Assembly (NCBI RefSeq): GCF_900142465.1 | Contig: NZ_FRAX01000017.1 | Span: forward strand, 26,756-90,755 | DNA length: 64,000 nt | From: Fibrobacter sp. UWH6 | GTDB lineage: Bacteria; Fibrobacterota; Fibrobacteria; Fibrobacterales; Fibrobacteraceae | Direction of reading: 5' to 3' | Shown here: positions 34,806 through 44,742 of the stretch, piece by piece | How the letters are laid out: each line of letters starts with the position of its first letter | Numbering within the stretch: position 1 is the first letter of the stretch | Notes under the pieces: model-generated | What the model was told of the DNA's origin: nothing | The model's input: the letters and a program-made list of their open reading frames with translations, nothing else | Database searches by the model: none | Translations under genes and position numbers: made by a program

Positions 34806-35435
34806 CTAAAGTCTTGCCTTCACCAGCTTCAGCAAGTCCGCAAAGACTTCATCAGGTGTACGGGCCGCATCAATCGCTGAAACGCAATCACTATAATCGC
34901 GGGCGGCAGCCAGATAACCCTGACGTACACGTTCAAAGAAGTCAGCCTTCTCGCTTTCAAGGCGGTCGGGAGCCTCGCCACGTTTTGCAGTGCGGGCACG
35001 GCTGGCTTCAACAGTCAAGTCCAGCACCACCGTCAATTCCGGGAAGCATCCGCCGCAGGTCAGTTCCGTCAGACGCTGCACCTTGTCGGCACCAAGCCCG
35101 CGGGCATAACCCTGGTAAGCAAAAGTGCTCCACGCAAAGCGATCCGCAATCACCACCTTGCCTGCATCCAGAGCAGGCTTGATAATTTCTGCGATCACCT
35201 GGGCGCGGGCGGCATTATACAGCAACAGCTCGGTATCGTCTGCCATGATTCCCTTGAAGGCAGGGTCCAGCAGAAGTTCGCGAATGCGTTCTGAAATCTT
35301 GGCGCCACCAGGTTCACGCAGGCGCACCACCTGATAGCCTTCAGATTCGAGGGCGGCCACCAGCAAGTCAATCTGGGTAGACTTGCCAGAACCATCAATA
35401 CCTTCCAGAGAAAAGAATCGCTTTGCTGTCTTCAT
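34806..35435 (-). CDS. tmk: Thymidylate kinase
   Basis: Phosphorylates dTMP to dTDP. P-loop FFSLEGIDGSGKST at residues 7-20, DRFAWSTFAYQGYARGL (DRY-like motif) and a lid with RTAKRGEAPDRLE. The 209-residue length is normal. ATG at 35435 is preferred; the frame continues upstream only into the repeat element. It follows secA by 155 bases on the same strand, the gap being filled by a mosaic hairpin element. Confidence 0.94.
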   Translation of the reverse strand: MKTAKRFFSLEGIDGSGKSTQIDLLVAALESEGYQVVRLREPGGAKISERIRELLLDPAFKGIMADDTELLLYNAARAQVIAEIIKPALDAGKVVIADRFAWSTFAYQGYARGLGADKVQRLTELTCGGCFPELTVVLDLTVEASRARTAKRGEAPDRLESEKADFFERVRQGYLAAARDYSDCVSAIDAARTPDEVFADLLKLVKARL

Positions 35436-35470
35436 TAGAAGTCGCTCACTTCGTTCGCTTCGAGCAATGA

Positions 35471-35588
35471 GGCCGTTCTTGCCTTCGGCAATCACTTTGA
35501 GGTGTGAGCAAAACAAATTATGCATCGTAGCTCAGAGGCCGAAAGCCGACCTCACACCTCAAAGCACCAAAGGTGCGACCTCACACCT
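35471..35588. repeat. Mosaic hairpin element, family 1, locus A (secA-tmk gap)
   Basis: The plus strand reads hairpin GGCC-gaaa-GCC (35538-35547), linker GACCTCACACCTCAAA (35548-35563), hairpin GCACC-aaa-GGTGC (35564-35576), then GACCTCACACCT running up to the secA stop. An inverted partial copy (GCCttcGGC then TTTGAGGTGTGAG) lies at 35481-35508. Confidence 0.8.
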
Positions 35589-35590
35589 GA

Positions 35591-38554
35591 TTATTCTTCG
35601 CCAAGATCCTTACCGTGGCACTTCTTGTACTTGAGGCCACTACCGCACCAGCACATGTCATTGCGGCCAATCTTCGGAGCCTGAGCGGCAGCGCGACGGG
35701 CAGCAAGAACGCGGGGGTCAGTATAGGTGCGACGGACACGGGGCTGTTCAGCAGCGGCTTCCGGAGCGGCGCCAGACTGTTCAGTTGCAGCAGCCTGGGC
35801 CTGCTGTTCTTCAGAAATGGCGTTGGTTTCAGAAGAGGCAGCTTCGCCGGCAAGACCAGCGGCCTTTGCACCTTCAGCGCTGACCTGTTCACCAGATTCC
35901 GCTGCGGCACCATTGGCTTCTTCCATAGCCTTACGTTCGGCTTCCACCTGTTCCGGAGACTTAAGCTGCAGCTGGTCCGGAGACACGGTAATCTGCTGGC
36001 CATTGGGGCCCGGAATAGTAATGCGGATATTCAAGATACGGAGGGCAGTCAAGGTCGCAATCTTTTCCATGCAGCCTTCGAACATCTTGAAGCCTTCGTT
36101 CTTGTAAACCATCAGAGGATCCTTCTGTGCGTATCCGTGGAAACGGATGGAATCCTTCAGCTGGTCCATGGCATACAAGTGTTCCTTCCAGACCTGGTCG
36201 ATGGTCATGAGGAGGAAGCGGCGTTCGATCTGACGGAAATCCTGTTCCGGAATGATCTTGGTCAGCTTGTCGTAACGGGCCATGCACAGGTCAATAATTT
36301 CCTGGAGCACGACTTCGGGAGTCTTGGTGGTAGCTTCTTCCAAGGTCAGGTTGTATTCCATAGAAAGGGAGCGCTGCAGATCCACATGCAGATCTTCAAG
36401 CTTCCAGTCTTCCGGATAGCTCTTGGCGGCAATGTACTGAGAAACCTTGATATCGCAAGCGTCTTCGATGCGGTTCTTGATTTCGGAACGGACATCTTCA
36501 CCGTTCAGGATACGACGGCGCAGACCGTAAATCACCTTACGCTGTTCGTTCATCACGTTATCATAATCCAGCAAGTGCTTACGGATATCGAAGCTCTGGC
36601 CTTCCACGCGACGCTGAGCACCGCGAATAGAACGGGAAACGATGGGATGGGTAATCACTTCGTCTTCACCCACGCCAAAACGGCTCATGAGGTTCTTGAC
36701 GTTATCGCCACCGAAAATACGCATCAGGTTGTCATCCAAAGACAGGAAGTACTGGCTGGAACCCGGGTCACCCTGACGGCCGGAACGACCGCGGAGCTGG
36801 TTGTCGATACGGCGGGATTCATGACGTTCAGTACCCAGCACATGCAAGCCGCCCAGTTCGGTAACACCTTCGCCCAGGGCAATGTCGGTACCACGACCAG
36901 CCATGTTGGTAGCGATAGTCACCTTGCCCTTATGACCGGCATACTGAATGATTTCAGCTTCACGGCCATGGTTCTTTGCGTTAAGCACTTCATGGGGAAC
37001 GCCTTCCTTTTCCAGCAAGCCATGGAGGTGTTCAGACTTTTCGATGGATGCGGTACCAACGAGAAGAGGCTGACCCTTGGCGTGACGTTCCTTGATTTCT
37101 GCCACGATGGCGCGCCACTTGGCATCTTCAGACTTATACACCAGGTCCTGTTCGTCCTTACGGATGCAAGGATTGTTGGTGGGAATCACCCAGGTGTTCA
37201 TGTTATAGATCTTGATGAATTCCGTTGCTTCCGTTTCGGCGGTACCGGTCATGCCGGACAGCTTGTTATACATGCGGAAGTAGTTCTGGAAGGTGATGGT
37301 AGCGAGAGTCTGGTTCTCGCGACGGATCTGCACATTTTCCTTGGCTTCGATAGCCTGGTGCATACCGTTGCTGTAACGGCGGCCTTCCATGAGACGGCCA
37401 GTGTTTTCGTCGACGATGATGATTTCGCCATCGCGTACGATGTAGTCCACATCGCGTTCGTAAAGGTGCCATGCCTTAAGAGCCTGGTCAATGAAGTGAA
37501 CCCAGTCTGCGTGTTCACCATAAAGGTTGGTAATCTGGAGGATAGATTCGATGTTTGCAACACCCTTGGAGGTAAGCTGCACGACCTTATCCTTTTCATC
37601 CACACCAAAGTCCTTGTTCTTCACAAGCTTCTTTGCAATTTCATTTGCCTTGGCATACTTATCAGTAGCATCTTCGGCAGGGCCAGAAATGATCAGCGGA
37701 GTACGGGCTTCATCAATAAGGATGGAGTCCACTTCGTCAACGATACAGTAGTTCAGTTCGCGCTGCACCAGCTGACTAGGATCCACAGCCATGTTGTCGC
37801 GGAGGTAGTCAAAGCCGAATTCGTTGTTGGTACCGTAAGTCACGTCGGAGTTGTAGCTGGTACGACGCTGTTCCGGATCCAGACCATTTACAATCAGACC
37901 CACAGTAAGGCCCAGGAACTTATAGACCATACCCATCTGCTTGGCGTCACGGCCAGCCAGGTAGTCGTTCACGGTCACCACGTGGACACCCTTACCGGAA
38001 AGGGCATTCAAGTAAACCGGGAGAGCTGCAGCCAGAGTCTTACCTTCACCGGTAGCCATTTCTGCAATGGCACCTTCGTGGAGCACAAGACCACCGATCA
38101 TCTGCACGTCGAAGGGCATCATGCGGAAGGGCTTCACGGACTTGGGGTAAAGTTCGCGGACCTTGGCATAGAGGGCGGCGGGCAGGTAAATTTCCCATTC
38201 ATTCTTGCCGGAAGCCAGCTGAGCCTTGGCATCGTTCACGCAATCCTGGAGCTCGGGGCCCAGCTTGCTGAAATCAAAATTGTTTTCGGGCTTGAAGATA
38301 TTGAAGATACCCAGACGGCGGTCGCAAGCTTCCTTACAGACAGCAAAGGCATCGACACGGATATCGTCCAGAGTGGCACCATTGTTCAGCTTTTCGCGGA
38401 ATTCGGCGCTCTTTGCAGCAAGGGCTGCATCATCCAGAGCTTCCAGGGCCTCGCGGGCAGCGTTGATTTCTGCAATCACCGGACGGAGCTGCTTCACTTT
38501 ACGTTCATGGGGTGTACCGAAAATCTTGTGTAGGACGGTATCTACAATGCTCAT
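35591..38554 (-). CDS. secA: Preprotein translocase ATPase
   Basis: SecA drives post-translational export through SecYEG. Walker A MATGEGKT (166-173), VDEVDSILIDEARTPLIISG, MAGRGTDIALGEGV and GRSGRQGDPGSS are diagnostic. The C-terminal zinc motif is NDMCWCGSGLKYKKCHG. Compared with E. coli, about 50 extra residues lie near positions 88-140, before FDVQMIGGLVLHEG. An Ala/Glu-rich linker (about residues 865-955) precedes the zinc tail. The same gene order with tmk downstream may be operonic. Confidence 0.97.
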   Translation of the reverse strand: MSIVDTVLHKIFGTPHERKVKQLRPVIAEINAAREALEALDDAALAAKSAEFREKLNNGATLDDIRVDAFAVCKEACDRRLGIFNIFKPENNFDFSKLGPELQDCVNDAKAQLASGKNEWEIYLPAALYAKVRELYPKSVKPFRMMPFDVQMIGGLVLHEGAIAEMATGEGKTLAAALPVYLNALSGKGVHVVTVNDYLAGRDAKQMGMVYKFLGLTVGLIVNGLDPEQRRTSYNSDVTYGTNNEFGFDYLRDNMAVDPSQLVQRELNYCIVDEVDSILIDEARTPLIISGPAEDATDKYAKANEIAKKLVKNKDFGVDEKDKVVQLTSKGVANIESILQITNLYGEHADWVHFIDQALKAWHLYERDVDYIVRDGEIIIVDENTGRLMEGRRYSNGMHQAIEAKENVQIRRENQTLATITFQNYFRMYNKLSGMTGTAETEATEFIKIYNMNTWVIPTNNPCIRKDEQDLVYKSEDAKWRAIVAEIKERHAKGQPLLVGTASIEKSEHLHGLLEKEGVPHEVLNAKNHGREAEIIQYAGHKGKVTIATNMAGRGTDIALGEGVTELGGLHVLGTERHESRRIDNQLRGRSGRQGDPGSSQYFLSLDDNLMRIFGGDNVKNLMSRFGVGEDEVITHPIVSRSIRGAQRRVEGQSFDIRKHLLDYDNVMNEQRKVIYGLRRRILNGEDVRSEIKNRIEDACDIKVSQYIAAKSYPEDWKLEDLHVDLQRSLSMEYNLTLEEATTKTPEVVLQEIIDLCMARYDKLTKIIPEQDFRQIERRFLLMTIDQVWKEHLYAMDQLKDSIRFHGYAQKDPLMVYKNEGFKMFEGCMEKIATLTALRILNIRITIPGPNGQQITVSPDQLQLKSPEQVEAERKAMEEANGAAAESGEQVSAEGAKAAGLAGEAASSETNAISEEQQAQAAATEQSGAAPEAAAEQPRVRRTYTDPRVLAARRAAAQAPKIGRNDMCWCGSGLKYKKCHGKDLGEE

Positions 38555-38747
38555 TTTGTTTCCTTTTTACGGCCGAGGGCGCAGCCCGCGGTCACTGATT
38601 AAAATTATACGAGCGTAAAATAGCAACTTTCATGCCACGGCCGAAAAGTTACAATGTGAAACAAAGGTTAAAATTACCGATAAAAAATAAATGTACAAAT
38701 GTGCATTATTTTATAAAAAGCAAGGGCCCACTTTTTGGGAGGAAAAT

Positions 38748-39677
38748 TTAAAAGCGACGAACAATGAGAATCTTGTAGGCGCACACCAATTTCTGTTCCC
38801 AGTGGCTGTCGAATATCACGGGCATATATTCCGTTTCCAGAACATTATTCCAGGACCAAATCTCACCAATATAGCCAAAGGCAAGCTTGCCAATGATTTC
38901 CGGAAGCAGCATATAGTCATCCTCCTCCGTATCGCCTCCCACGGCAACGCCCGCCACGCCCCACAAGTTCAAAAAAGCTTTGTTGTCAAAGACCCAGGTA
39001 TAGGTATAGCCCATATCCACCCAGCTGCTAAAAATTTCCTTTGGCTCCTGATAATACGGAAAAAATTCATCCTTGTCCTTTGTCTTCGTTCCTTGAATAC
39101 GGCCGCCAAGAATTAGGCTTCCGGCAGAATGACGCTGCCTGCGATCCAAGAAGAAAGCCGCCCTCGGGGAAAATTCCCCATTGGATGTCCCTAGCCATAG
39201 AGCTGAAACATAGACATCCCTCTCCCAGAGATCTACATATAAACTGCTATCTCCCACATCAGTAGAAAATCCGCTATAACTGCGGTACACTCCCTTGACC
39301 CACCAGTTTCCAGGAAAAAAATCGAACCCTGTCTCGAAGGAAATCGATTTCGAACTCTTGTTATTTGACGTAAATGGAAGTGCGTAGATAAAGTCCCAAT
39401 AAAAGTCTCCGTAGCCGAGACCGAGACCCACATCTACCGGGCGATTGGATTTCAGCGCCCCACCATCAAACTCGCTACTCCAGAAACTGACGAAGTTGTA
39501 ATTGCACAGAAAACGGATTAAAAATTTTCTCCTGAACTCGACAATTTCATCTTCATGTTCCGTTTCAACAATAGCCGCCCTATCACCATCCCCTATTTTC
39601 AGGGAATCCTGCCCCTGCCCCAACGCCATTCCGCATGCGCATATAAGGGATAGTACAAATACAAGGCGACAAAGCAT
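38748..39677 (-). CDS. Outer-membrane protein, DUF4421-like
   Basis: Signal MLCRLVFVLSLICACGMALG; the mature part has repeated amphipathic strands (VDVGLGLGYGDFYWDFIYALPF; SISFETGFDFFPGNWWVKGVYRSYSGF) and ends KLVCAYKILIVRRF. The spacing of aromatic strand ends suggests a 12-stranded barrel such as in DUF4421 proteins; the family match is by memory only. Starts divergently from the phosphatase gene with about 57 bases between. Confidence 0.6.
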   Translation of the reverse strand: MLCRLVFVLSLICACGMALGQGQDSLKIGDGDRAAIVETEHEDEIVEFRRKFLIRFLCNYNFVSFWSSEFDGGALKSNRPVDVGLGLGYGDFYWDFIYALPFTSNNKSSKSISFETGFDFFPGNWWVKGVYRSYSGFSTDVGDSSLYVDLWERDVYVSALWLGTSNGEFSPRAAFFLDRRQRHSAGSLILGGRIQGTKTKDKDEFFPYYQEPKEIFSSWVDMGYTYTWVFDNKAFLNLWGVAGVAVGGDTEEDDYMLLPEIIGKLAFGYIGEIWSWNNVLETEYMPVIFDSHWEQKLVCAYKILIVRRF

Positions 39678-39734
39678 GGGGCAAATATAAAAATGCACAA
39701 GAATAAAATCTATCTTTATGGAAAAGGTTATGAT

Positions 39735-41282
39735 ATGAACAGCTTAGTTAGTAGAACACCCAAGCCCATTTTTTCTGTTACCCTCCTTGCAATTTTCGCC
39801 ATGGCAGGTTTTACTGTCGCCCAAACGACAGACGACGAACTTAAAGATCATCCGGAATATACCGCTAGCGGTTACCTGGTCTACCCGGAACCGGACAAGA
39901 GCGTCAAATACACCAAGGCGCCTGCCGGCTATAAGCCGTTCTATATCAGCCATTACGGCCGCCACGGAAGCCGCTACCATTACAGCGCAGACGATTATAA
40001 CTACCTCTTCGAGACTCTGGCCAAGGCCGATTCCGCAAAGGCTCTTTCCGTCACGGGCAAGTACATTATGTTGTCTTCAAAACTGCTGGCAGACAAGGCC
40101 GCAAGCCGCGCAGGAGACCTGACCCAGAAGGGTGTCAAGCAGCACGAGGGAATCGCCATGCGAATGGCCAAGAACTTCCCCGATGTGTTCAAGAGCAAGA
40201 ACGCCAAAATTGCCGAAGTCAACGCCAAGGGCAAGCAAGTCAAGAAGAACGTCAAGTTGCCGCCCCAAGTGGACGCCTTCGCCAGCACTTCGGGCCGTTG
40301 CATCGTCAGCATGTCCGCATTCGTAGGCGGCCTCAAGTCCCAGGTGCCCACCGCCCAAATCCGCATGGAATCAGGCAAGAGCCTCATGGGCCATATCAAC
40401 ACCTTCAATTTCGACATCACAAAGAACTACGCCGAAACCCCGGAATTCAAGGCCGAAAACGACAAGCTGTGGAAGGACATCTCCACCGACAATTTCGTAC
40501 GGACGATCTTCGCCGACACCGCCTACGTTTCCAAGAACGTGGACGTTTCCAATCTCTATAACAAGATGTTCGAAATCGCCGGCAGCATCCAGGGCATGGA
40601 AGACGACAACGACCTGATTATCTTCGACCGACTCTTCCCCAAAGAAGAAAAAATCAAGCGCTGGAAGGCACAGAACGCCTGGTGGTACAGCATCCTGGGC
40701 ACATGCCCCCTTACCGGTAATGACGGCATCAACACCGCAAAGCCCATCCTGAAGCACATCATGAGCGAAACCGAAAACGCCATCGCAGGCGCCACCGATG
40801 CAGACGCCGCCACCAACACCGTAGCCACCCTCCGTTTCGGTCACGACACAGGGCTCCTCCCCCTGGCAGGTCTCATGCAGCTTTCCGTCGCAAATGCAAA
40901 GGTCACCGACCTGAGCAAGCTTCACGAACAGTGGACTGATTTCCGCATCATCCCCATGGCAGCAAACCTGCAGATGATCTTCTACAAGAAGCCAGGCGCC
41001 AAGCCGGCAAAGGGCGCAGCCCCCGAAATCCTGGTCAAGTTCCTGTACAATGAACGTGAAGTTACCGCACCCATCCCCTGCGGCGACGAACCCGCCCAAG
41101 AACCCGCCCAGGTCAAGGCCGACATCAAGCCCGGCATGGTGGCAGCCCAACCCGCTGCCCAGCCTGCGGCCCCCGGTGTAATGCTTCCGCCGCCCCCCGC
41201 CAAAAAGGTAAAGTGCCCCGCCGCTCCCTACTACCGCTGGGAAGACGTAAAGAACTTCTACGGAAAAATCCTGACCGAATAA
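39735..41282 (+). CDS. Histidine phosphatase clade 2, MINPP-like (phytase-type)
   Basis: The signal is MNSLVSRTPKPIFSVTLLAIFAMAGFTVA. YISHYGRHGSRYHY is the RHGxR catalytic motif and LRFGHDTGLLPLAGLM the HD motif that supplies the proton donor. Such enzymes strip phosphates from inositol phosphates in the periplasm or outside the cell. Length 515 fits the family. The C-terminal part has a Pro/Ala insert (AAQPAAQPAAPGVMLPPPP) before the last conserved Cys-containing segment. ATG at 39735 has AAGG eight bases before. Confidence 0.83.
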   Translation: MNSLVSRTPKPIFSVTLLAIFAMAGFTVAQTTDDELKDHPEYTASGYLVYPEPDKSVKYTKAPAGYKPFYISHYGRHGSRYHYSADDYNYLFETLAKADSAKALSVTGKYIMLSSKLLADKAASRAGDLTQKGVKQHEGIAMRMAKNFPDVFKSKNAKIAEVNAKGKQVKKNVKLPPQVDAFASTSGRCIVSMSAFVGGLKSQVPTAQIRMESGKSLMGHINTFNFDITKNYAETPEFKAENDKLWKDISTDNFVRTIFADTAYVSKNVDVSNLYNKMFEIAGSIQGMEDDNDLIIFDRLFPKEEKIKRWKAQNAWWYSILGTCPLTGNDGINTAKPILKHIMSETENAIAGATDADAATNTVATLRFGHDTGLLPLAGLMQLSVANAKVTDLSKLHEQWTDFRIIPMAANLQMIFYKKPGAKPAKGAAPEILVKFLYNEREVTAPIPCGDEPAQEPAQVKADIKPGMVAAQPAAQPAAPGVMLPPPPAKKVKCPAAPYYRWEDVKNFYGKILTE

Positions 41283-41306
41283 TCCGCGCTCGCAGACACT
41301 ACCTGA

Positions 41307-41354
41307 CGCTCCGTTACCTGCCAGCCATCGTTATCAGCCGCTCCGTTACCTGCC
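41307..41354. repeat. 16-bp direct repeat covering the DUF3943 stop codon
   Basis: CGCTCCGTTACCTGCC is exact at 41307-41322 and 41339-41354. The second copy includes the TAA stop (41346-41348) of the minus-strand DUF3943 gene. Confidence 0.85.
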
Positions 41355-42947
41355 GCCCATCAAGTGGAAATTCAGGTACGTCGAAAAACAGAAAATTCGG
41401 CGGCTCATGGGCTCGAACAGGTCCGTTGAATAGGCCGCCAATTTTAGGTAAGTGTCCAGTCGGCTACCCAGATCAAGCCAATCCAGAATCCTGTATTCCA
41501 TGGCAGACTGGTTCACCACCAGGAAGTCCCAACCCTCCGCGCCATAGTGGGGTGTGGAGCCTGGAATGGTATGCAGCACATCTGCGACGACTTTATTATA
41601 GACCCTGAATTTTTTCTTGTACAGAACTTCTGTCATCAGGCTGTATTTCACGCCGGTATTGTACTGGTAATTGTCCTTGTCCGAAACGTACTCCGGATGC
41701 ACTTCCTGGATCAAGTCGTCATATCCCATGTCAGCTGTACCCAACATGATATAATAAATCTGGTTCATAATGCGGAACCGTAAATCCGGCGTAAGCCACA
41801 GGGCAATATCCAGGGCGGCTCCCAATGACAAGGTGCTCACCGTAGCCAAGTCCCCGTAGAAAGTATCGAAGTCCAGGTTCAGAGAAAAATCCAACCAGTG
41901 GCCGCGACCATGCAGGCCCGCATTTTTCAGCTTTCCCATAATGTCAAGCTGCAATACGTTCCCCTCGAAACCTGTCTCGTTGAACATCTCCACCTTGAAA
42001 TAGTCGAAAGGTTCCTTCACCCTCGTATAGGGCTTTCCGTATTCCAGGAACAATGAGGTCATGCCGTGATGATCGTTCCACTGCTGGTCCAGATTATCGG
42101 CCCCCTGGTTACCAATACGGTAATCACTACCGAATCGGGAGCCGCCACCTGCAGCAATCACAAGTTCAACAGGCACCCAGCCCGTCCTGAAATCCCGACT
42201 ACCGAACATCTTCCTCTGGCTATAAGCCATAGGGTGGAAAATGAAGGCCGCCAATTCCCTGTACCAAGGCACATCGGAGTTGCTATAAGCCAATCGTGAA
42301 AGCCTGTACAGAACTTCGCCGTACATGGAGCCGCCAATAGAAGTCGTCATCAAGTCGTTGGGCGCCGGGTATTCCGTCTCGCAGAACATTTCCCAGATGC
42401 TGCTTCCGAGAGCCGCCCAAACTACACTCTGGTAAAAACCGTAACCGCCGGCGCGGGCGGCACTATAATAGTAGGAACCCTGATACGGGTGCCCGTAAAA
42501 ATTGATGGCCCAGTGATTATGATCCCACTTCCAGCCTTCCCTAAAATTCCGCTTCCAATAGCTGGGACCTGTGTGGGCGTAATTCTTGTCCAGCACATAA
42601 TAATCCCAGGCCCACACAAAAACATTCTGGCCCAGAATCTGGCCGGCAACCACCGGGGCAAAAACCGGTTCAACCTTGGCCGTATCCCTAGAAAAAAATT
42701 CGTCCAATTCGGCGCCATAACCGGCAGTCCGCAAGGAATCCACGATACGTGCAGAGTCTGCGGCTCTAATCTCCAACTTCCACAGCGCCACATCCTTCAC
42801 ACTGATAACAGGTTCCCTTTCTATGGAATCCTGGATAGACTTGGCAGCTTCTACAAGATTTTTCTTTTCTTTATGGGTGACCGCTTGCGACCAAGCGCAA
42901 ACCTGAAAAAAGAACAGAACGAAAAAAACAGTCATGAACTTCTTCAT
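41346..42947 (-). CDS. DUF3943 outer-membrane-associated protein
   Basis: Signal MKKFMTVFFVLFFFQVCAWSQA. The core INFYGHPYQGSYYYSAARAGGYGF with SSIWEMFCETEYPAPNDLMTTSIGGSMYGEVLYRLSR is the DUF3943 hallmark. The family sits in the outer membrane of Bacteroidota and relatives and has no known reaction. The remaining C-terminal part looks like barrel strands. It begins 30 bases after the lipoprotein gene at 42977 and is probably cotranscribed with it. Confidence 0.82.
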   Translation of the reverse strand: MKKFMTVFFVLFFFQVCAWSQAVTHKEKKNLVEAAKSIQDSIEREPVISVKDVALWKLEIRAADSARIVDSLRTAGYGAELDEFFSRDTAKVEPVFAPVVAGQILGQNVFVWAWDYYVLDKNYAHTGPSYWKRNFREGWKWDHNHWAINFYGHPYQGSYYYSAARAGGYGFYQSVVWAALGSSIWEMFCETEYPAPNDLMTTSIGGSMYGEVLYRLSRLAYSNSDVPWYRELAAFIFHPMAYSQRKMFGSRDFRTGWVPVELVIAAGGGSRFGSDYRIGNQGADNLDQQWNDHHGMTSLFLEYGKPYTRVKEPFDYFKVEMFNETGFEGNVLQLDIMGKLKNAGLHGRGHWLDFSLNLDFDTFYGDLATVSTLSLGAALDIALWLTPDLRFRIMNQIYYIMLGTADMGYDDLIQEVHPEYVSDKDNYQYNTGVKYSLMTEVLYKKKFRVYNKVVADVLHTIPGSTPHYGAEGWDFLVVNQSAMEYRILDWLDLGSRLDTYLKLAAYSTDLFEPMSRRIFCFSTYLNFHLMGGR

Positions 42948-42976
42948 GACTGCATATTTAGAATTATCCAATTCGA

Positions 42977-43462
42977 CTAGTTATTGGGACGCAGGCCAAC
43001 AGACTCAAAAACAGCCTTGTTCTTGGGATCCGGGAGAGCCACGGAGGTAATCCAGTTGAATTCTGCCACACCAGCCAGACCCACGCGGGCGCAAAGCTGG
43101 TCACGGGCCACATTGTAGGCGTTCAGGATCAAAATCTTTTCGGAATCGTTAGCCTTGTCGATTCGTTCAGACCAGCGATAGCCCAGTTCTACCAAGCCGG
43201 CACTTGCCTTGGCGTAGAACTTTGCCTTTTCGGCACTGATCACAGAAGAAGAAGGAACGTTAAAAGTCTCCACCGGAACAATGGGCTGTGTCTTGGGAGA
43301 ACTTACGTGCATCTGAGCAATTTCAGGCACACTCTGCTGCTCTTCGCCGCAGGCGGTAAAGTTCACGGCCATAAATGCAGCCAGAACTGCAAAAACAAAA
43401 AAAGAGGCAGCCGTCTTAAACGTCGCCAGGTTAAAGTTAATTCCTTTTATACGTCCAGACAT
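42977..43462 (-). CDS. Putative lipoprotein, unknown function
   Basis: A membrane-spanning signal (TAASFFVFAVLAAFMAVNFTAC) ends in lipobox FTAC. The 120-residue remainder has a Pro/Val/Ser-rich stretch and a helical C-terminal part (AEKAKFYAKASAGLVELGYRWSERI). A long N-terminal lead of 16 basic residues precedes the signal. First gene of a likely two-gene unit with the DUF3943 gene. Confidence 0.62.
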   Translation of the reverse strand: MSGRIKGINFNLATFKTAASFFVFAVLAAFMAVNFTACGEEQQSVPEIAQMHVSSPKTQPIVPVETFNVPSSSVISAEKAKFYAKASAGLVELGYRWSERIDKANDSEKILILNAYNVARDQLCARVGLAGVAEFNWITSVALPDPKNKAVFESVGLRPNN

Positions 43463-43523
43463 AGCTGCCTCTTTTTGAAAGTCTCAAGAACTCACGGGTT
43501 TGATTTCTTGGACCTTCCTTTAC

Positions 43524-43596
43524 TAGCGGCTTGTGGGCTCGAACCACAGACCTGCGGATTATGATTCCGACGCTCTACCAACTGAGCTAAGCCGCC
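43524..43596 (-). tRNA. tRNA-Met type (anticodon CAT)
   Basis: GGCGGCT pairs with AGCCGCT (G1-U72 wobble), D-stem AGCTCAGTTGGTAGAGC, anticodon loop ATCATAA, T-loop GGTTCGAGCC. CCA is not encoded. Base 1 pairs with base 72, so it is not the initiator; elongator Met or lysidine-modified Ile cannot be separated by eye. Confidence 0.9.
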
Positions 43597-43643
43597 GAAG
43601 GTTGAACCAAATTTAGTCAATTACTGAAATATTTTCAAGGGGT

Positions 43644-44387
43644 TTAGTGAAAATAAACTTCAGTTTCTACAAAATTTTCGCCCCATTTGATCACTTGCCA
43701 CCCAGGAGCCGAACTTTTCAGGTTAAAATAGGGGCAATTGGGGTCAATCTGCATCTGTGTCGCCGGTGAAACATGAACCGTCTGACGTCCAAGCTTGACC
43801 TCGAACTGGCTGTGATAGTGTCCAGTAAAGATATGAGTCAGGTTTGGAATGTCAGCCAGGACCTTCTGCACATCAAGCATGTTGCGCATATGATAACGCA
43901 AGTCCATGAAGCGGTGACCGCAGAAACAGGGAGGGTGATGTACAAAAAGCAAGATCTCACCAGAAACCTTGGCCGTCTCTTCCTTCAGCCAAACCAGCTG
44001 TTCAGGAGAAACGTCGCCGCAGGCACTATCCAAAAAGAAAATGCTTCTACCGGCGATATCGTAACGGTAATAGCACTTGCCATCGTGGACCTTGCCCTTC
44101 AGGTCATAGAACTGCTCCATGACTTCGATGCGGTCGTGATTTCCGGGAATAACGCAGTATGGAACCGGGTAATCCTTGAGCAGGTCTGCCAGATACTTGT
44201 AGGCGCCGGGCTCTGCATCCTCATTAGCCAAATCACCGGACAGGACCAGCAGGTCCAAATCCTTCATAGATTCGGAATTCAAGGCCTTAAGAAAGTTGGC
44301 GCGAACATCGATGCCCTGCACCAAGTTCTCGTCTTCACCGATATGGATATCGGTTATCTGGCCTATTTTGAGAATTTTAGTTTCCAT
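43644..44387 (-). CDS. CpdA-like metallophosphoesterase
   Basis: ITDIHIG, LSGDLAN, VIPGNHD, LFVHHPP and FTGHYHSQFE give the full calcineurin-type metal set. Length 247 and the closing ATQMQIDP resemble 3',5'-cyclic AMP phosphodiesterase CpdA. A cNMP-binding protein is encoded at 5.4 kb, but no direct link can be shown. It is cytoplasmic (no signal). Confidence 0.82.
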   Translation of the reverse strand: METKILKIGQITDIHIGEDENLVQGIDVRANFLKALNSESMKDLDLLVLSGDLANEDAEPGAYKYLADLLKDYPVPYCVIPGNHDRIEVMEQFYDLKGKVHDGKCYYRYDIAGRSIFFLDSACGDVSPEQLVWLKEETAKVSGEILLFVHHPPCFCGHRFMDLRYHMRNMLDVQKVLADIPNLTHIFTGHYHSQFEVKLGRQTVHVSPATQMQIDPNCPYFNLKSSAPGWQVIKWGENFVETEVYFH

Positions 44388-44742
44388 ACAAATTGCTAGT
44401 ACAATATAAATTTTTGTTTAGCCACCCAAGGATATATTTTTTCAAAATTTTTCCCTTTGTGAGCCAAATCAACAAAGATAATGTGCTTTTTTCCCAATCT
44501 TCAACATCGTTTTGTGAAAGTTTTGTGAATTCACATTGAAAACTAAGCTTCAACACTTATCAACGTTGAAAATTGTGAATAGATTTGAAGTTTTCAACAT
44601 TTGTGCACATCTGAATTATCTTCGTATCTTATTGAGCATCAATGAGTTATAAATTAAACTTTACAAATCTATCCACTATTCACGAAACCAATATTCAATA
44701 CTATATATATATATACATAGTATTTATTAGTATGTGTGTTGA
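44388..44742. other. AT-rich intergenic region
   Basis: A 355-bp gap downstream of bactofilin without a gene. It has the palindrome TGTGAATTCACA (44524-44535), CAACGTTG, several TTATCAAC/GTGAA words, and an AT run near 44703-44716. It could contain regulatory or replication-related sites; nothing firm. Confidence 0.45.

Noticed and set aside
35615..38533. A 972-codon plus-strand open frame opposite secA
   Set aside because: It is a shadow of secA caused by its codon bias; it has no domain signal and no ribosome site, and secA on the other strand is certain.
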